Below, one piece after another: positions 1 through 6,846 of a stretch of DNA of 10,124 nt (positions are counted from its first letter, which is position 1; each line of letters opens with the position of its first letter). Under the pieces are notes generated by a model. The model made no database searches and was not told the DNA's origin. It saw only the letters and a list, made by a program, of their open reading frames with translations. The stretch covers positions 1-10,124 of the forward strand of contig JAUHWE010000117.1 of NCBI GenBank assembly GCA_030424825.1. Reading direction: 5' to 3'. The position numbers and the translations under genes were made by a program. Source of the DNA: Verrucomicrobiia bacterium (lineage in GTDB: Bacteria; Verrucomicrobiota; Verrucomicrobiia; Opitutales; Opitutaceae).

Positions 1-772
1 TCCGACCATCCTGAGGTAACCGCCTTTCCGCGATGTCTAGATTGGACATGATTTTAAGTCGGGCAATCAGCGATCCTGACACCTTGCTCGGCAAACGCAG
101 TTTCTCCTGACAAACGCCATCAATGCGGTAACGGACAATAAGCTCTTTTTCCTGGGGCTCGATATGGATATCGCTCGCCCCCAAACCATAGGCATCCTCA
201 ACAATCCGATTCGCAAGCTGGATGATCGGGGCGGACTCTTCGTCGTCGAGATCTTCTTCATCAAGATCTTCCGCAGTACCAAACTCAATTCCTACCGCTT
301 CAACAACATCGTCAAACTGCGACTCTTTGGATGTATTCGCATCCTGATTGAGGACTTCCTTGATTTCCCTTTCGGGACTAAGAAGCGTCACAACCTGCTT
401 ACCGCTGATCTCCGCAATTTTGCTCGAAACGGTCAGTTCGAATGGATTCGAGAAAGCGACCACAATGTACTTTCCCACACAGCTTACCGGAACTACACCG
501 TTCTCGTTGCAGAATTCCTGATCGAGTATTTCCCAAGTCCCTTTGTTAATATCCAGTCGCTTTACATTGAACGGAGCCACTCCATAGGCCTTGGCCTTGG
601 CGACATTCAACTGGTGAAGTGTGACGCGATATTCTCCTAGCAGTAACTCGTCGAACTCATTTCCATTCAGATCCGAGTCGAAAGCCCTCAATTCTTCCAC
701 CTGACCGCTGTTTAAATACGAACGGTCCGCTAGATTATCGACGATCGCGCCCTGAAGTCTTCCCAATGCCAT
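1..772 (-). CDS. GspE/PilB-type secretion or type IV pilus ATPase, N-terminal part (C-terminus outside window)
   Basis: Reading from the ATG at 772-770, the frame stays open for 257 codons to the window edge, so the gene is partial only because the window ends. Residues 1-145 look like an MshEN-type N-terminal domain, with the typical run V105-A-F-S-N-P-F resembling the VAMxDP strand of the family. Residues 165-180 form a very acidic linker. From residue 181 the sequence is characteristic of GspE/PilB ATPases: APIIQLANRIVEDA, then GASDIHIEP (198-206), VRYRIDG (213-219) and LKIMSNLDIAERRLPQDGR at the edge. The Walker A, Asp box and Walker B would lie beyond position 1 and cannot be judged. In this family the cytoplasmic hexamer powers assembly of type II pseudopili or type IV pili. 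The sequence seen does not separate GspE from PilB. It starts 5 bases after the upstream MshEN-like gene, so the two are probably one operon. An AAGGG lies only 2 bases before the ATG, too close for an ideal ribosome site. Confidence 0.9.
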   Translation of the reverse strand, partial: MALGRLQGAIVDNLADRSYLNSGQVEELRAFDSDLNGNEFDELLLGEYRVTLHQLNVAKAKAYGVAPFNVKRLDINKGTWEILDQEFCNENGVVPVSCVGKYIVVAFSNPFELTVSSKIAEISGKQVVTLLSPEREIKEVLNQDANTSKESQFDDVVEAVGIEFGTAEDLDEEDLDDEESAPIIQLANRIVEDAYGLGASDIHIEPQEKELIVRYRIDGVCQEKLRLPSKVSGSLIARLKIMSNLDIAERRLPQDGR

Positions 773-777
773 AACCC

Positions 778-1281
778 TTAACTTGTTGCCGAAATAGCGG
801 CGGCGGCTTCAAATTTGTCCAAAAAGTCTGACAAGGACTCTACGGTTGCGGCATACCAGACCACATGCCCTTCCAGCTTTTCTTCCCAATGCGAGCGGGC
901 AGCCGGGCTGAGATAGTACGCGCTCGCGAGATAGGTCGTGTCTTCGACATGATCGAAAGGAACGGTCAAGGTCGCCCAGCAAGCCTTTGTATCAAGGCCT
1001 TTCTTGAGCGAATCTGGATACTCAACATCTCGCACGTCAACGAGGCCAAGCCCATATTCCTCGACGAGAAGCTCAAGCAGTTCATTTTCGTTTACCGATT
1101 GCTTTTCTCCCACGAGGATCGACAAAAGGTTCACTTGAACCGTGTTTGAATCGGTAGACATGAGCTCGAGAAGCCGATCGTTGGCCTCGTCAAGATCGTC
1201 GATCGAGACAAGCCCTTTCTCTACCAAACTAGCTCCGAGGAGTCGATTGGCACGCATGATAAGTGGCTTGAGACTGGCCAT
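778..1281 (-). CDS. Stand-alone MshEN-like (GspE N-terminal domain) protein, 167 aa
   Basis: This short, complete protein resembles only the N-terminal domain of secretion/pilus ATPases. Residues about 15-40 (LLGASLVEKGLVSIDDLDEA) match the family's first helix pair (LGELLVEKGLISEEQLxEAL). Residues about 67-80 (LLELLVEEYGLGLVDV) match the second helical segment leading into the first strand. The remaining part alternates strands and helices as expected, ending with a helix near 148-160. There is no Walker motif, signal peptide or membrane segment, so it is probably cytoplasmic with no ATPase activity. Known MshEN domains bind cyclic di-GMP through two repeats of RLGxxLxxxG; here the first is only partly kept (LLGASLVEKG) and the second is poor (NLLSILVGEK), so binding is doubtful. 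It lies 13 bases after obg and 5 bases before a GspE/PilB ATPase that has its own divergent N-domain. I infer a regulator or partner of that ATPase. Fold assignment moderate, function unknown. Confidence 0.8.
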   Translation of the reverse strand: MASLKPLIMRANRLLGASLVEKGLVSIDDLDEANDRLLELMSTDSNTVQVNLLSILVGEKQSVNENELLELLVEEYGLGLVDVRDVEYPDSLKKGLDTKACWATLTVPFDHVEDTTYLASAYYLSPAARSHWEEKLEGHVVWYAATVESLSDFLDKFEAAAAISATS

Positions 1282-1294
1282 TTGGCGGGATTAT

Positions 1295-2359
1295 TTAAGG
1301 CTTAGCTGGTGGTGAGTCGTCGTTCGCGTTTCCGCTATCTGAATTCTCGACTTCTTTTTCCTTAGCTTTAGCCTCAGACACCTTTTCCCAGAGAAGTTCT
1401 TTTAACTCTTCCAGACCTTCTTCGGTCAAACATGAGACCGGCTGGATTGGGACATCCCGGGTTCGCTGGAATACCTTCAGGTTTTCTACCGCTGACTCTT
1501 CATCCATCTTATTGGCCACCACTAGTTTAGGTTTCTCTAGCAGTGCGGGATCGTAGGCGCCCAATTCCCCAATGAGCTGGTCGTAATCCGCCCAAGGCTC
1601 CCTCCCATCAATTCCTGACATGTCAATGATGAGGGTAAGCAAAAAGCAACGCTCAATGTGCCTCAAAAAACGATGCCCAAGGCCTCGATTCTCACTCGCA
1701 CCGTCAATTAATCCAGGGATGTCGGCAATCTGTAGCCGCTTGTAACGGGCCGGATACTCAATAACCCCGATTTGCGGATGTAGCGTCGTAAAAGGATACG
1801 CTGCCACTTTCGGCCGCGCATTCGTGATCAACCCCGTCAACGTCGATTTTCCCGCATTCGGGTACCCCACCAGACCGATATCCGCGATACTTTTGAGAAT
1901 GAGTTTATACTCTCCTGCCCCTCCGGGCTCACCGGGATTGGCTCTAGTAGGCGCTCGATTTACGGAGCTCTTGAATTTCTTGTTGCCCCAGCCTCCGTTG
2001 CCCCCTTCGAGCAATACTTTCGTTTCACCATGCTCAAGGATCTCTGCCACGACCTGACCGGTTTCCAAATCAACCACCAAGGTTCCGGGAGGCACTGTCA
2101 AAACACAGTTTTTGCCTTGGGCACCGCTCTGGTCGGAGCCTCGGCCATGTTCACCACGACCCGCGTTCCAGTGAGGCTGAAAACGATAACGGGTAAGGTT
2201 GTTCTCATTATTCGAACCTTCCAGAACAACATCACCTCCTTTGCCACCATCCCCTCCGTTGGGACCTCCAAAGGCTTCATATTTTTCACGACGAAAACTG
2301 ACACAGCCTCGGCCCCCGTCTCCCGCTTGCAACTTCACTTTTGTCTCGTCGACGAACAT
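1295..2359 (-). CDS. obg: Obg/CgtA GTPase, ribosome assembly
   Basis: The 354-residue protein is a canonical Obg GTPase. The glycine-rich Obg fold occupies residues 1-158, starting MFVDETKVKLQAGDGGRG, which fixes the start. The G domain follows: G1 P-loop GYPNAGKST at 165-173, switch I with PFTT at 189-192, G3 DIPG at 213-216, G4 NKMD at 283-286 and G5 SCL at 309-311. Residues after about 333 form a short charged tail rich in Lys, Glu and Asp. The OCT domain found in some Obg proteins is absent. Obg binds the large ribosomal subunit and acts in 50S assembly, growth control and the stringent response; it is normally essential. No clear Shine-Dalgarno sequence precedes the ATG, and I saw no convincing promoter in the 101-bp gap upstream. 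rplU/rpmA, the usual upstream neighbours, are not here. The next gene begins 13 bases after its stop. Confidence 0.97.
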   Translation of the reverse strand: MFVDETKVKLQAGDGGRGCVSFRREKYEAFGGPNGGDGGKGGDVVLEGSNNENNLTRYRFQPHWNAGRGEHGRGSDQSGAQGKNCVLTVPPGTLVVDLETGQVVAEILEHGETKVLLEGGNGGWGNKKFKSSVNRAPTRANPGEPGGAGEYKLILKSIADIGLVGYPNAGKSTLTGLITNARPKVAAYPFTTLHPQIGVIEYPARYKRLQIADIPGLIDGASENRGLGHRFLRHIERCFLLTLIIDMSGIDGREPWADYDQLIGELGAYDPALLEKPKLVVANKMDEESAVENLKVFQRTRDVPIQPVSCLTEEGLEELKELLWEKVSEAKAKEKEVENSDSGNANDDSPPAKP

Positions 2360-2460
2360 GACGCAGAACCAATAGAGCCGCTTTTACAGAATGCAACCCC
2401 CGCATTAAGCGCTGTCGCCACTCACACAGGAAAAGAGCGGTTTGCCAAAAATCAGGGGTA

Positions 2461-4683
2461 CTAATCGATTTCGTACACTTCAACCAAGGCGACTCCCTCA
2501 GCTCCATCAACACCCCGCGCGACTACAGTGTACAAACCCGGCTCCAGCCAGACGAGCATGGCCGCGTCCTTCGAACCAAAATCGAGGGGTGTTGCGCCCG
2601 AAGACTGGAATGCATTCACCAGCCCTTGAGCCGGTCCTCTGATAGAGTTGCCCCCCGAACTGGGTGAGGAACCCTCACTCCAATCGTCGTTAGAAGCGAT
2701 AGCAGCTCCTTCGGAATAAACTTCGATCCAGGGATCTGCTAGGGGCTCTACGATTCCACGATCTGACAAAGCAGGTCCGAGTGCCCTAATCAACACAGGT
2801 TTCGGTTCTTCCCCTGACACCACAAATCCCGCAATCAATGGATTTCCTAGTCCGCTAATCTTACCCCTTGTGGACACATTGAACAATGAAGGTCCGGAAC
2901 CATCTGGGTCATCGAAAATCTCAAACAGTCCCTCTCCGGCTTCCCCGTTGGAATCGAGAAACACCGTATAGAGTCCTGGGTCCAAATCTAAGAGCAACGC
3001 CGCATCCAGACTTTTCGAAGGCAGGGGCGAGGCTTGAGCCCTATTCGAGAAGGCGACGATATCATCTACGTTCGACTGGTTTTCCCAAATTTCGTTTTCC
3101 GCAATCACCAGACCCTCGCTAAAAACTTTGATCAATGGGTTCGGCAAATACTCAGCAACTCCTCGACTCTCCAAATCAGGCCCAATCCCCCTAATCAGCA
3201 CGGTTCTCGATTGATCTCCGGAAAGCACAAAACCGCCAATCAACACGTTTTCCCCGAATCCTGAAAATCCCCGCGTAGATAGATTAACGTATCTATTATC
3301 TGGATTCGATTCATCCTGGCGCAAATAGATTCCTCTTACTTCGCTTCCCTCTGACAAAGTCCCTCGAATGCTTTCCTTTGCCGCATCAATCTCCCCCGCA
3401 ATCAATGACCCATCGCCTCCAAGGAATTCCAAGCTGCCGTCAATAGCAACCACCCCCTTTATAAGTTCTGTGGGAGCGCCAACACGCCAAAGAAACGCAT
3501 CTCCATTGTCCAGCACTCTCAGATCGAAGGACTGTCCCCCCTTTCCGATAACCCCGCCTGAGAAAAAACCAGCAAACCCACTGACACCGCTACTCGGCTC
3601 TATATTTTCACCTGAAAACGCGACAGCGGTACCTTCAATTTGACCCGAAACCCCACCGTCGATCTTGCCGGCAACTCGAAAAGGAAGAAAACGATCTGTC
3701 TCAAAGTTGCCAAAAGAGTCTATAAGAATGGGCTCGCGAATGCGTGATATGCTGGAACTTTCATCCCAAATAGTGACACTACCCTTTCGTAGCCCCTCTT
3801 CGACTTCGATCCACAAAGTCCCTCCAGTTGAAGTCGTGCCCGTGTAGACACCTGAATCAATGACCGGAGGATCGCTTATCAAATCGTATTTATAGTAACG
3901 GACTCCTAACACATTAGAGGCCTTTAAAACGATTCTCGTATTCACATTTTCTGGATTCGAAACTTCGACTATCGATCCGTCTGTATCGCTCAGGGAAACC
4001 CCAATCGATTCATCAACCAGCCGCCATTCAAATTCAGCATCGGGTGAACGGTTCGCCGCATCGACCAAAGAGAGTGTAAACGTCCCTTCCGAGTCTGCGC
4101 TTGGGTTAGCCGAGAGAGAGTACGTATTCCAGACAGCAGAGGCATATCGAGCTGCCAGCCGGGATACTTCTTCTTTATCGACTGTTCGGTTGTAGACTCG
4201 AACTTCATCCATCTGCCCATCCCAAGCCCGCGTTTCGTCTTCACGATCGCCAATATAGGCCGCACCGCCACCGGTGGTCTGTTCTCCTATGGGAATCCGT
4301 TGCAAGCGAACTTTCTGCTCTACTCCATTTATATAGAGTTTGGGAGTATTCGCAATTTCGCTGCTATCGTAACTCGCTAGAACATGCATCCACTCTCCTT
4401 CATAAACGGTATCAGGAGGAGAGTTCCAGACGCCAAAATCGCCGGTCCGATTCGAATAAAACTTCAGGGTGTTCGCGTTACCGTCGGGAACATCCGATAT
4501 CCCTCTGGTTGAAAAATACAGATAGTAGTCCGGCATATTAATGATTCGAGGGTGCGGACTCGACAAGAGATCATCGGACTTCACAAACGCGGACAGGGTT
4601 ACACGCGGCGAATAGGTGGCATTGAATCGGGCAAAGCTGGATGTGCCATCGAAATCGATACCGCGACCCAAGGGAGTATCCAC
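2461..4683 (-). CDS. LamG and beta-repeat C-terminal half of an interrupted secreted protease (740 aa from GTG)
   Basis: The coordinates use the first conventional start, a GTG at 4683-4681, but the frame is open back to the TAA at 4777-4779 that ends the protease gene. From this GTG, residues 1-167 are a LamG (concanavalin-like) domain lacking its first strand, with FDGTSSFARF at 11-20, GEWMHVLASYD at 96-106, KLYINGVE at 115-122 and MDEVRVYNR at 158-166. Residues about 182-270 look like an Ig/cadherin-type beta domain and 278-455 like a second beta-rich domain (GVYTGTTSTGGTLW). Two repeats follow at 465-594 and 600-740, ending VALVEVYEID. There is no signal peptide, so made from this start the product should not be exported. 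An AGGGG lies 8 bases before the GTG, so re-initiation is possible. LamG domains often bind glycans or proteins. I think this is the remaining half of one large exported protein split by a nonsense codon, sequence error or recoded stop, not an independent gene. Confidence 0.7.
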   Translation of the reverse strand: MDTPLGRGIDFDGTSSFARFNATYSPRVTLSAFVKSDDLLSSPHPRIINMPDYYLYFSTRGISDVPDGNANTLKFYSNRTGDFGVWNSPPDTVYEGEWMHVLASYDSSEIANTPKLYINGVEQKVRLQRIPIGEQTTGGGAAYIGDREDETRAWDGQMDEVRVYNRTVDKEEVSRLAARYASAVWNTYSLSANPSADSEGTFTLSLVDAANRSPDAEFEWRLVDESIGVSLSDTDGSIVEVSNPENVNTRIVLKASNVLGVRYYKYDLISDPPVIDSGVYTGTTSTGGTLWIEVEEGLRKGSVTIWDESSSISRIREPILIDSFGNFETDRFLPFRVAGKIDGGVSGQIEGTAVAFSGENIEPSSGVSGFAGFFSGGVIGKGGQSFDLRVLDNGDAFLWRVGAPTELIKGVVAIDGSLEFLGGDGSLIAGEIDAAKESIRGTLSEGSEVRGIYLRQDESNPDNRYVNLSTRGFSGFGENVLIGGFVLSGDQSRTVLIRGIGPDLESRGVAEYLPNPLIKVFSEGLVIAENEIWENQSNVDDIVAFSNRAQASPLPSKSLDAALLLDLDPGLYTVFLDSNGEAGEGLFEIFDDPDGSGPSLFNVSTRGKISGLGNPLIAGFVVSGEEPKPVLIRALGPALSDRGIVEPLADPWIEVYSEGAAIASNDDWSEGSSPSSGGNSIRGPAQGLVNAFQSSGATPLDFGSKDAAMLVWLEPGLYTVVARGVDGAEGVALVEVYEID
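2464..2886 (-). repeat. C-terminal protein repeat, copy 2
   Basis: This second copy encodes LFNVSTRGKISGLGNPLIAG, then VLIRALGPALSDRGI, DPWIEVYSEG, LEPGLYTVVARGVDGAEG and the C-terminus VALVEVYEID. It matches the order of blocks in copy 1 and differs mainly in the loop after the aromatic DDW motif. It forms the very end of the protein, with no following membrane segment or sorting tail. Confidence 0.75.
2902..3291 (-). repeat. C-terminal protein repeat, copy 1
   Basis: This stretch encodes about 130 residues beginning YVNLSTRGFSGFGENVLIGG, continuing with VLIRGIGPDLESRGV, NPLIKVFSEG and LDPGLYTVFLDSNGEAGEG and ending in FEIFDDPDG. It aligns by eye with the next 140 residues of the same protein. 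Modules of this kind are common at the ends of large exported proteins in Verrucomicrobiota; their function is not established. Confidence 0.75.
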
Positions 4684-4776
4684 CCGCGTGGCCCCTACAA
4701 TTTCTGCATCTCCAGATCCCGCACTATCGATCGCTACGGATCCATCTTCTTGTAGATCCCACGAGTGGAGCAGGCC
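4684..4776 (-). other. Open in-frame bridge encoding the start of the LamG domain
   Basis: These 31 codons directly after the protease stop are in the same frame as both flanking reading frames and contain no stop. They read GLLHSWDLQEDGSVAIDSAG and then a further 11 residues ending ATR. The pattern L-x-x-x-W-x-x-x-E-x-G followed by DSAGSG is the usual beginning of a LamG domain, and the downstream GRGIDFDGTSSF continues it. No ATG, GTG or TTG occurs in the stretch. It is therefore best read as coding sequence orphaned by the upstream TAA, not as an intergenic spacer. Confidence 0.75.
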
Positions 4777-4779
4777 TTA
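4777..4779 (-). other. In-frame TAA splitting a protease-LamG gene
   Basis: The protease frame (from 6666) and the LamG frame (GTG at 4683) share the same phase: 4779 to 4683 is 96 bases, exactly 32 codons. This single TAA, in the context ACG TAA GGC CTG, is the only stop between 6666 and 2463. Without it the product would be 1401 residues. It may be a recent nonsense mutation, a base-calling or assembly error, or a stop that is sometimes read through. The window alone cannot tell these apart. Confidence 0.85.
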
Positions 4780-6666
4780 CGTAACATCACTTAATGCCCC
4801 AGCACCGACGACAACGAATTTTTCTACTTCTCTAACAATCCCTCTTTTCTCAGATCGGAATCGAAAGCGATAGCCTCCACTAGAGCTAAATTGAACGGCG
4901 TAGTTTAGAGCGGAAACTTTTTGAATCCTTACATCCTGACGCGTTCCCAAGTATTCCAAAGTCGTGCTCGCATCGCTTTGCGCCTCAATTTCGAATGCAA
5001 CCTCAATATCGGGATCAGGCAAAAGCACAAGATGTCCTTTGTGGCTTGGAACTGAAAGAGTATGCCCCTTCAAATCCGGTTCCAGCATAGCGAGCAGGTC
5101 AATACGTCCTCCCGTCACGACCTTTCCCGCCAGACTGTCCAACGGCTCTGCTGAATCAAAGACTCGTTGCCGCAATTCGGTGGCCGTAAGTCCCGGTTCA
5201 TGGGCTGCTAGCAATGCGACTGCTCCCGCAACGATCGGTGAGGCCATTGAGGTTCCGGTTAGAAAATCATATCCATTGCCACTATAAGTTGAATACACTT
5301 CTTGCCCTGGAGCCGCTATATCCACGCTTTCGACACCGAAATTCGAACCAAACGAAAGGTCGTCCCCCTGCGTTGAATTAGCGACCGAGATAATGTTGGA
5401 CTCAGGGAACCCAGCGGGATACTGGGAATTCCCAGCCGCATCAATATCCTCACCGGCATTTCCTGCAGCAGCGACAAAAACAATACCAATATCCTCGTGA
5501 ACTTTGATCTCGGTTCGAGCAACGTTGTTCGGGGCACTTGACCCGTAGGAATTATTGGTAGCAACTAAGTTCACTCCATTTCCCTTCAGACTCGATACGT
5601 AACGCAGCGCTTCCGCGATTGCGGAACTTGAAAGACCGGTACTATCTCCAACCTTCAAGGGAAGGACCTTGATATTCCAGCCGACTCCAGAGGTTCCAAT
5701 ACCATTGTTTCCCCGGGCTCCAACAATCCCCGACACATGAGTGCCATGCCCTGTCTCGTCATTTGGATTGGCGTCATCATCCAAAAAGTCCCATCCCCTT
5801 ACATCGTCGACGAACCCGTTGCCGTCATCATCAACTCCATTATCAGGAATCTCAGCTGCGTTCACAAAAATGTTGTCCAACAAATCGGGGTGATCCACAT
5901 TGCATCCCGTGTCTATTACCGCTACGACGACATCGTCCTCCCCAGTCGAGAATTCCCAAGCATCGGGTGCCTTGATTTGATCAAGATGCCATTGCAGAGC
6001 GGACGAGTACTCGGATGGCTCTGCAGATGTAAAATACAGATCATCTCGCGAAACGACTGTATTTGGAAATTGCTTACCCAGTCCAATTAGAAGGTTAAGG
6101 TAAGCGGAAACACTCGGAGAACGAAGCTTGATTTGAACAAAACTCGACAATCGTGACTCTCTTGAAACGAAACTGTTTGCAGATTCGAGAAAATCCTCCA
6201 AGGCATTCGCGTCGACCAGGAGCGGGTTTGCATCAAAAATAATTTCATCGCCAACCGCAGCGTACTGATTCTTCAATGACAGCTCATTTCTATCTTCATC
6301 GAATTCGTACTGTTGCTCCAGAAAGACTTTCCGCTTACGCTCACCCCCACTTTCTACTAAGAAATAGGCTGTGACTGCGGTATTCGCAAAATCCCCTAAT
6401 TCGATTTTCCGATCGAGCACTCTACTCGCTGCAAATCGTCCCGCCGGAGAGATCAATTCCAATTCTAATGGACTCCGGTCGTTTACAGCCTTTTTTCCGA
6501 AAGAGCCCGCCGCTTGCGGCAAACCATTGTCGTCCCCCTTCTTGTGAGAGACCGTAGCAAGGCCTTCTTTTCGATCGAGCGAATCTTCCGTTTTCTCAAT
6601 CCAAGCCCAGTACAATGCCAAAGCAAAGAAAGCGGCGATTGAAACTACTTGAATTACTCTGTTCAT
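4777..6666 (-). CDS. Subtilisin-like (S8) serine protease with N-terminal signal/anchor, 629 aa
   Basis: Residues 5-22 are hydrophobic after MNR, fitting a signal peptide or membrane anchor. Residues about 30-225 look like a propeptide. The catalytic domain spans roughly 226-530 with all key residues present: Asp252 in VAVIDTG, His307 in TGHGTHVSG, Asn403 in AAAGNAG (oxyanion hole) and Ser473 in GTSMASP. An acidic insert at 275-302 (NGVDDDGNGFVDD...GWDF) is typical of extracellular, probably calcium-binding S8 proteases. Residues 531-629 form a beta-rich domain. It should act as a secreted or surface endopeptidase; the substrate is unknown. The ATG at 6666 has only a weak purine stretch upstream but is the start that supplies the export signal. 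The gene follows a terminator and a plausible promoter, so it is probably transcribed on its own. It ends at a TAA after which the same frame continues into a LamG domain, so this may be a truncated form of a 1401-residue protein. Confidence 0.93.
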   Translation of the reverse strand: MNRVIQVVSIAAFFALALYWAWIEKTEDSLDRKEGLATVSHKKGDDNGLPQAAGSFGKKAVNDRSPLELELISPAGRFAASRVLDRKIELGDFANTAVTAYFLVESGGERKRKVFLEQQYEFDEDRNELSLKNQYAAVGDEIIFDANPLLVDANALEDFLESANSFVSRESRLSSFVQIKLRSPSVSAYLNLLIGLGKQFPNTVVSRDDLYFTSAEPSEYSSALQWHLDQIKAPDAWEFSTGEDDVVVAVIDTGCNVDHPDLLDNIFVNAAEIPDNGVDDDGNGFVDDVRGWDFLDDDANPNDETGHGTHVSGIVGARGNNGIGTSGVGWNIKVLPLKVGDSTGLSSSAIAEALRYVSSLKGNGVNLVATNNSYGSSAPNNVARTEIKVHEDIGIVFVAAAGNAGEDIDAAGNSQYPAGFPESNIISVANSTQGDDLSFGSNFGVESVDIAAPGQEVYSTYSGNGYDFLTGTSMASPIVAGAVALLAAHEPGLTATELRQRVFDSAEPLDSLAGKVVTGGRIDLLAMLEPDLKGHTLSVPSHKGHLVLLPDPDIEVAFEIEAQSDASTTLEYLGTRQDVRIQKVSALNYAVQFSSSGGYRFRFRSEKRGIVREVEKFVVVGAGALSDVT

Positions 6667-6711
6667 TAAAATCCGCTCTAATTTCGGGCAGGAAGATTCA
6701 ACGCTCGTTGA

Positions 6712-6740
6712 ATAATGTTAGAAATCTAATACGCTCACAA
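6712..6740 (-). promoter_or_regulatory. Putative sigma-70 type promoter for the S8 protease gene
   Basis: On the minus strand TTGTGA (6740-6735) and CATTAT (6717-6712) are separated by 17 bases. Each matches four of six consensus positions (TTGACA, TATAAT). The site lies just after the clpC terminator and about 45 bases before the protease ATG, where a promoter is expected. The surrounding DNA is AT-rich, so a chance match is possible. Confidence 0.4.
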
Positions 6741-6755
6741 AACAGATTCGTATTC

Positions 6756-6786
6756 AAAAAAAAGCCGCGGGAGTAAACTCGCGGCT
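6756..6786 (-). terminator. Rho-independent terminator after clpC
   Basis: On the minus strand the stem AGCCGCG (6786-6780) pairs perfectly with CGCGGCT (6769-6763), enclosing a 10-base loop in which AG and CT can add two further pairs. The stem ends in a run of eight T residues (6763-6756). It lies 60 bases after the clpC stop and separates the mcsB-clpC operon from the protease gene. Confidence 0.9.
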
Positions 6787-6846
6787 GTTAATCAAAACGG
6801 TTGTTGTAATGTCTCCACTCCTCAAGCGGGTCCGAGTATCGAACCC

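Noticed and set aside
164..640. Plus-strand ORF of 158 codons
   Set aside because: It lies entirely opposite the GspE/PilB coding frame, whose protein matches a known family; the plus-strand translation has no recognisable feature.
2375..2443. Possible terminator between the LamG gene and obg (CCGCTTTT paired with AAAAGAGCGG)
   Set aside because: The arms are about 45 bases apart with a two-base bulge and there is no T tract after them, so it does not look like an intrinsic terminator.
2030..2464. Plus-strand ORF of 144 codons opposite obg
   Set aside because: It is the antisense of the conserved Obg fold and the gap upstream; no domain or ribosome site supports it.
2286..2513. Minus-strand 75-codon ORF covering the gap before obg
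   Set aside because: It overlaps both the end of the LamG gene and the start of obg in another frame, has an arginine-rich low-information sequence and no ribosome site; obg and the LamG frame are the real genes.
4777..4779. Selenocysteine or programmed frameshift at the split
   Set aside because: The stop is TAA, not TGA, and the downstream frame is unchanged, so neither selenocysteine insertion nor a frameshift explains it.
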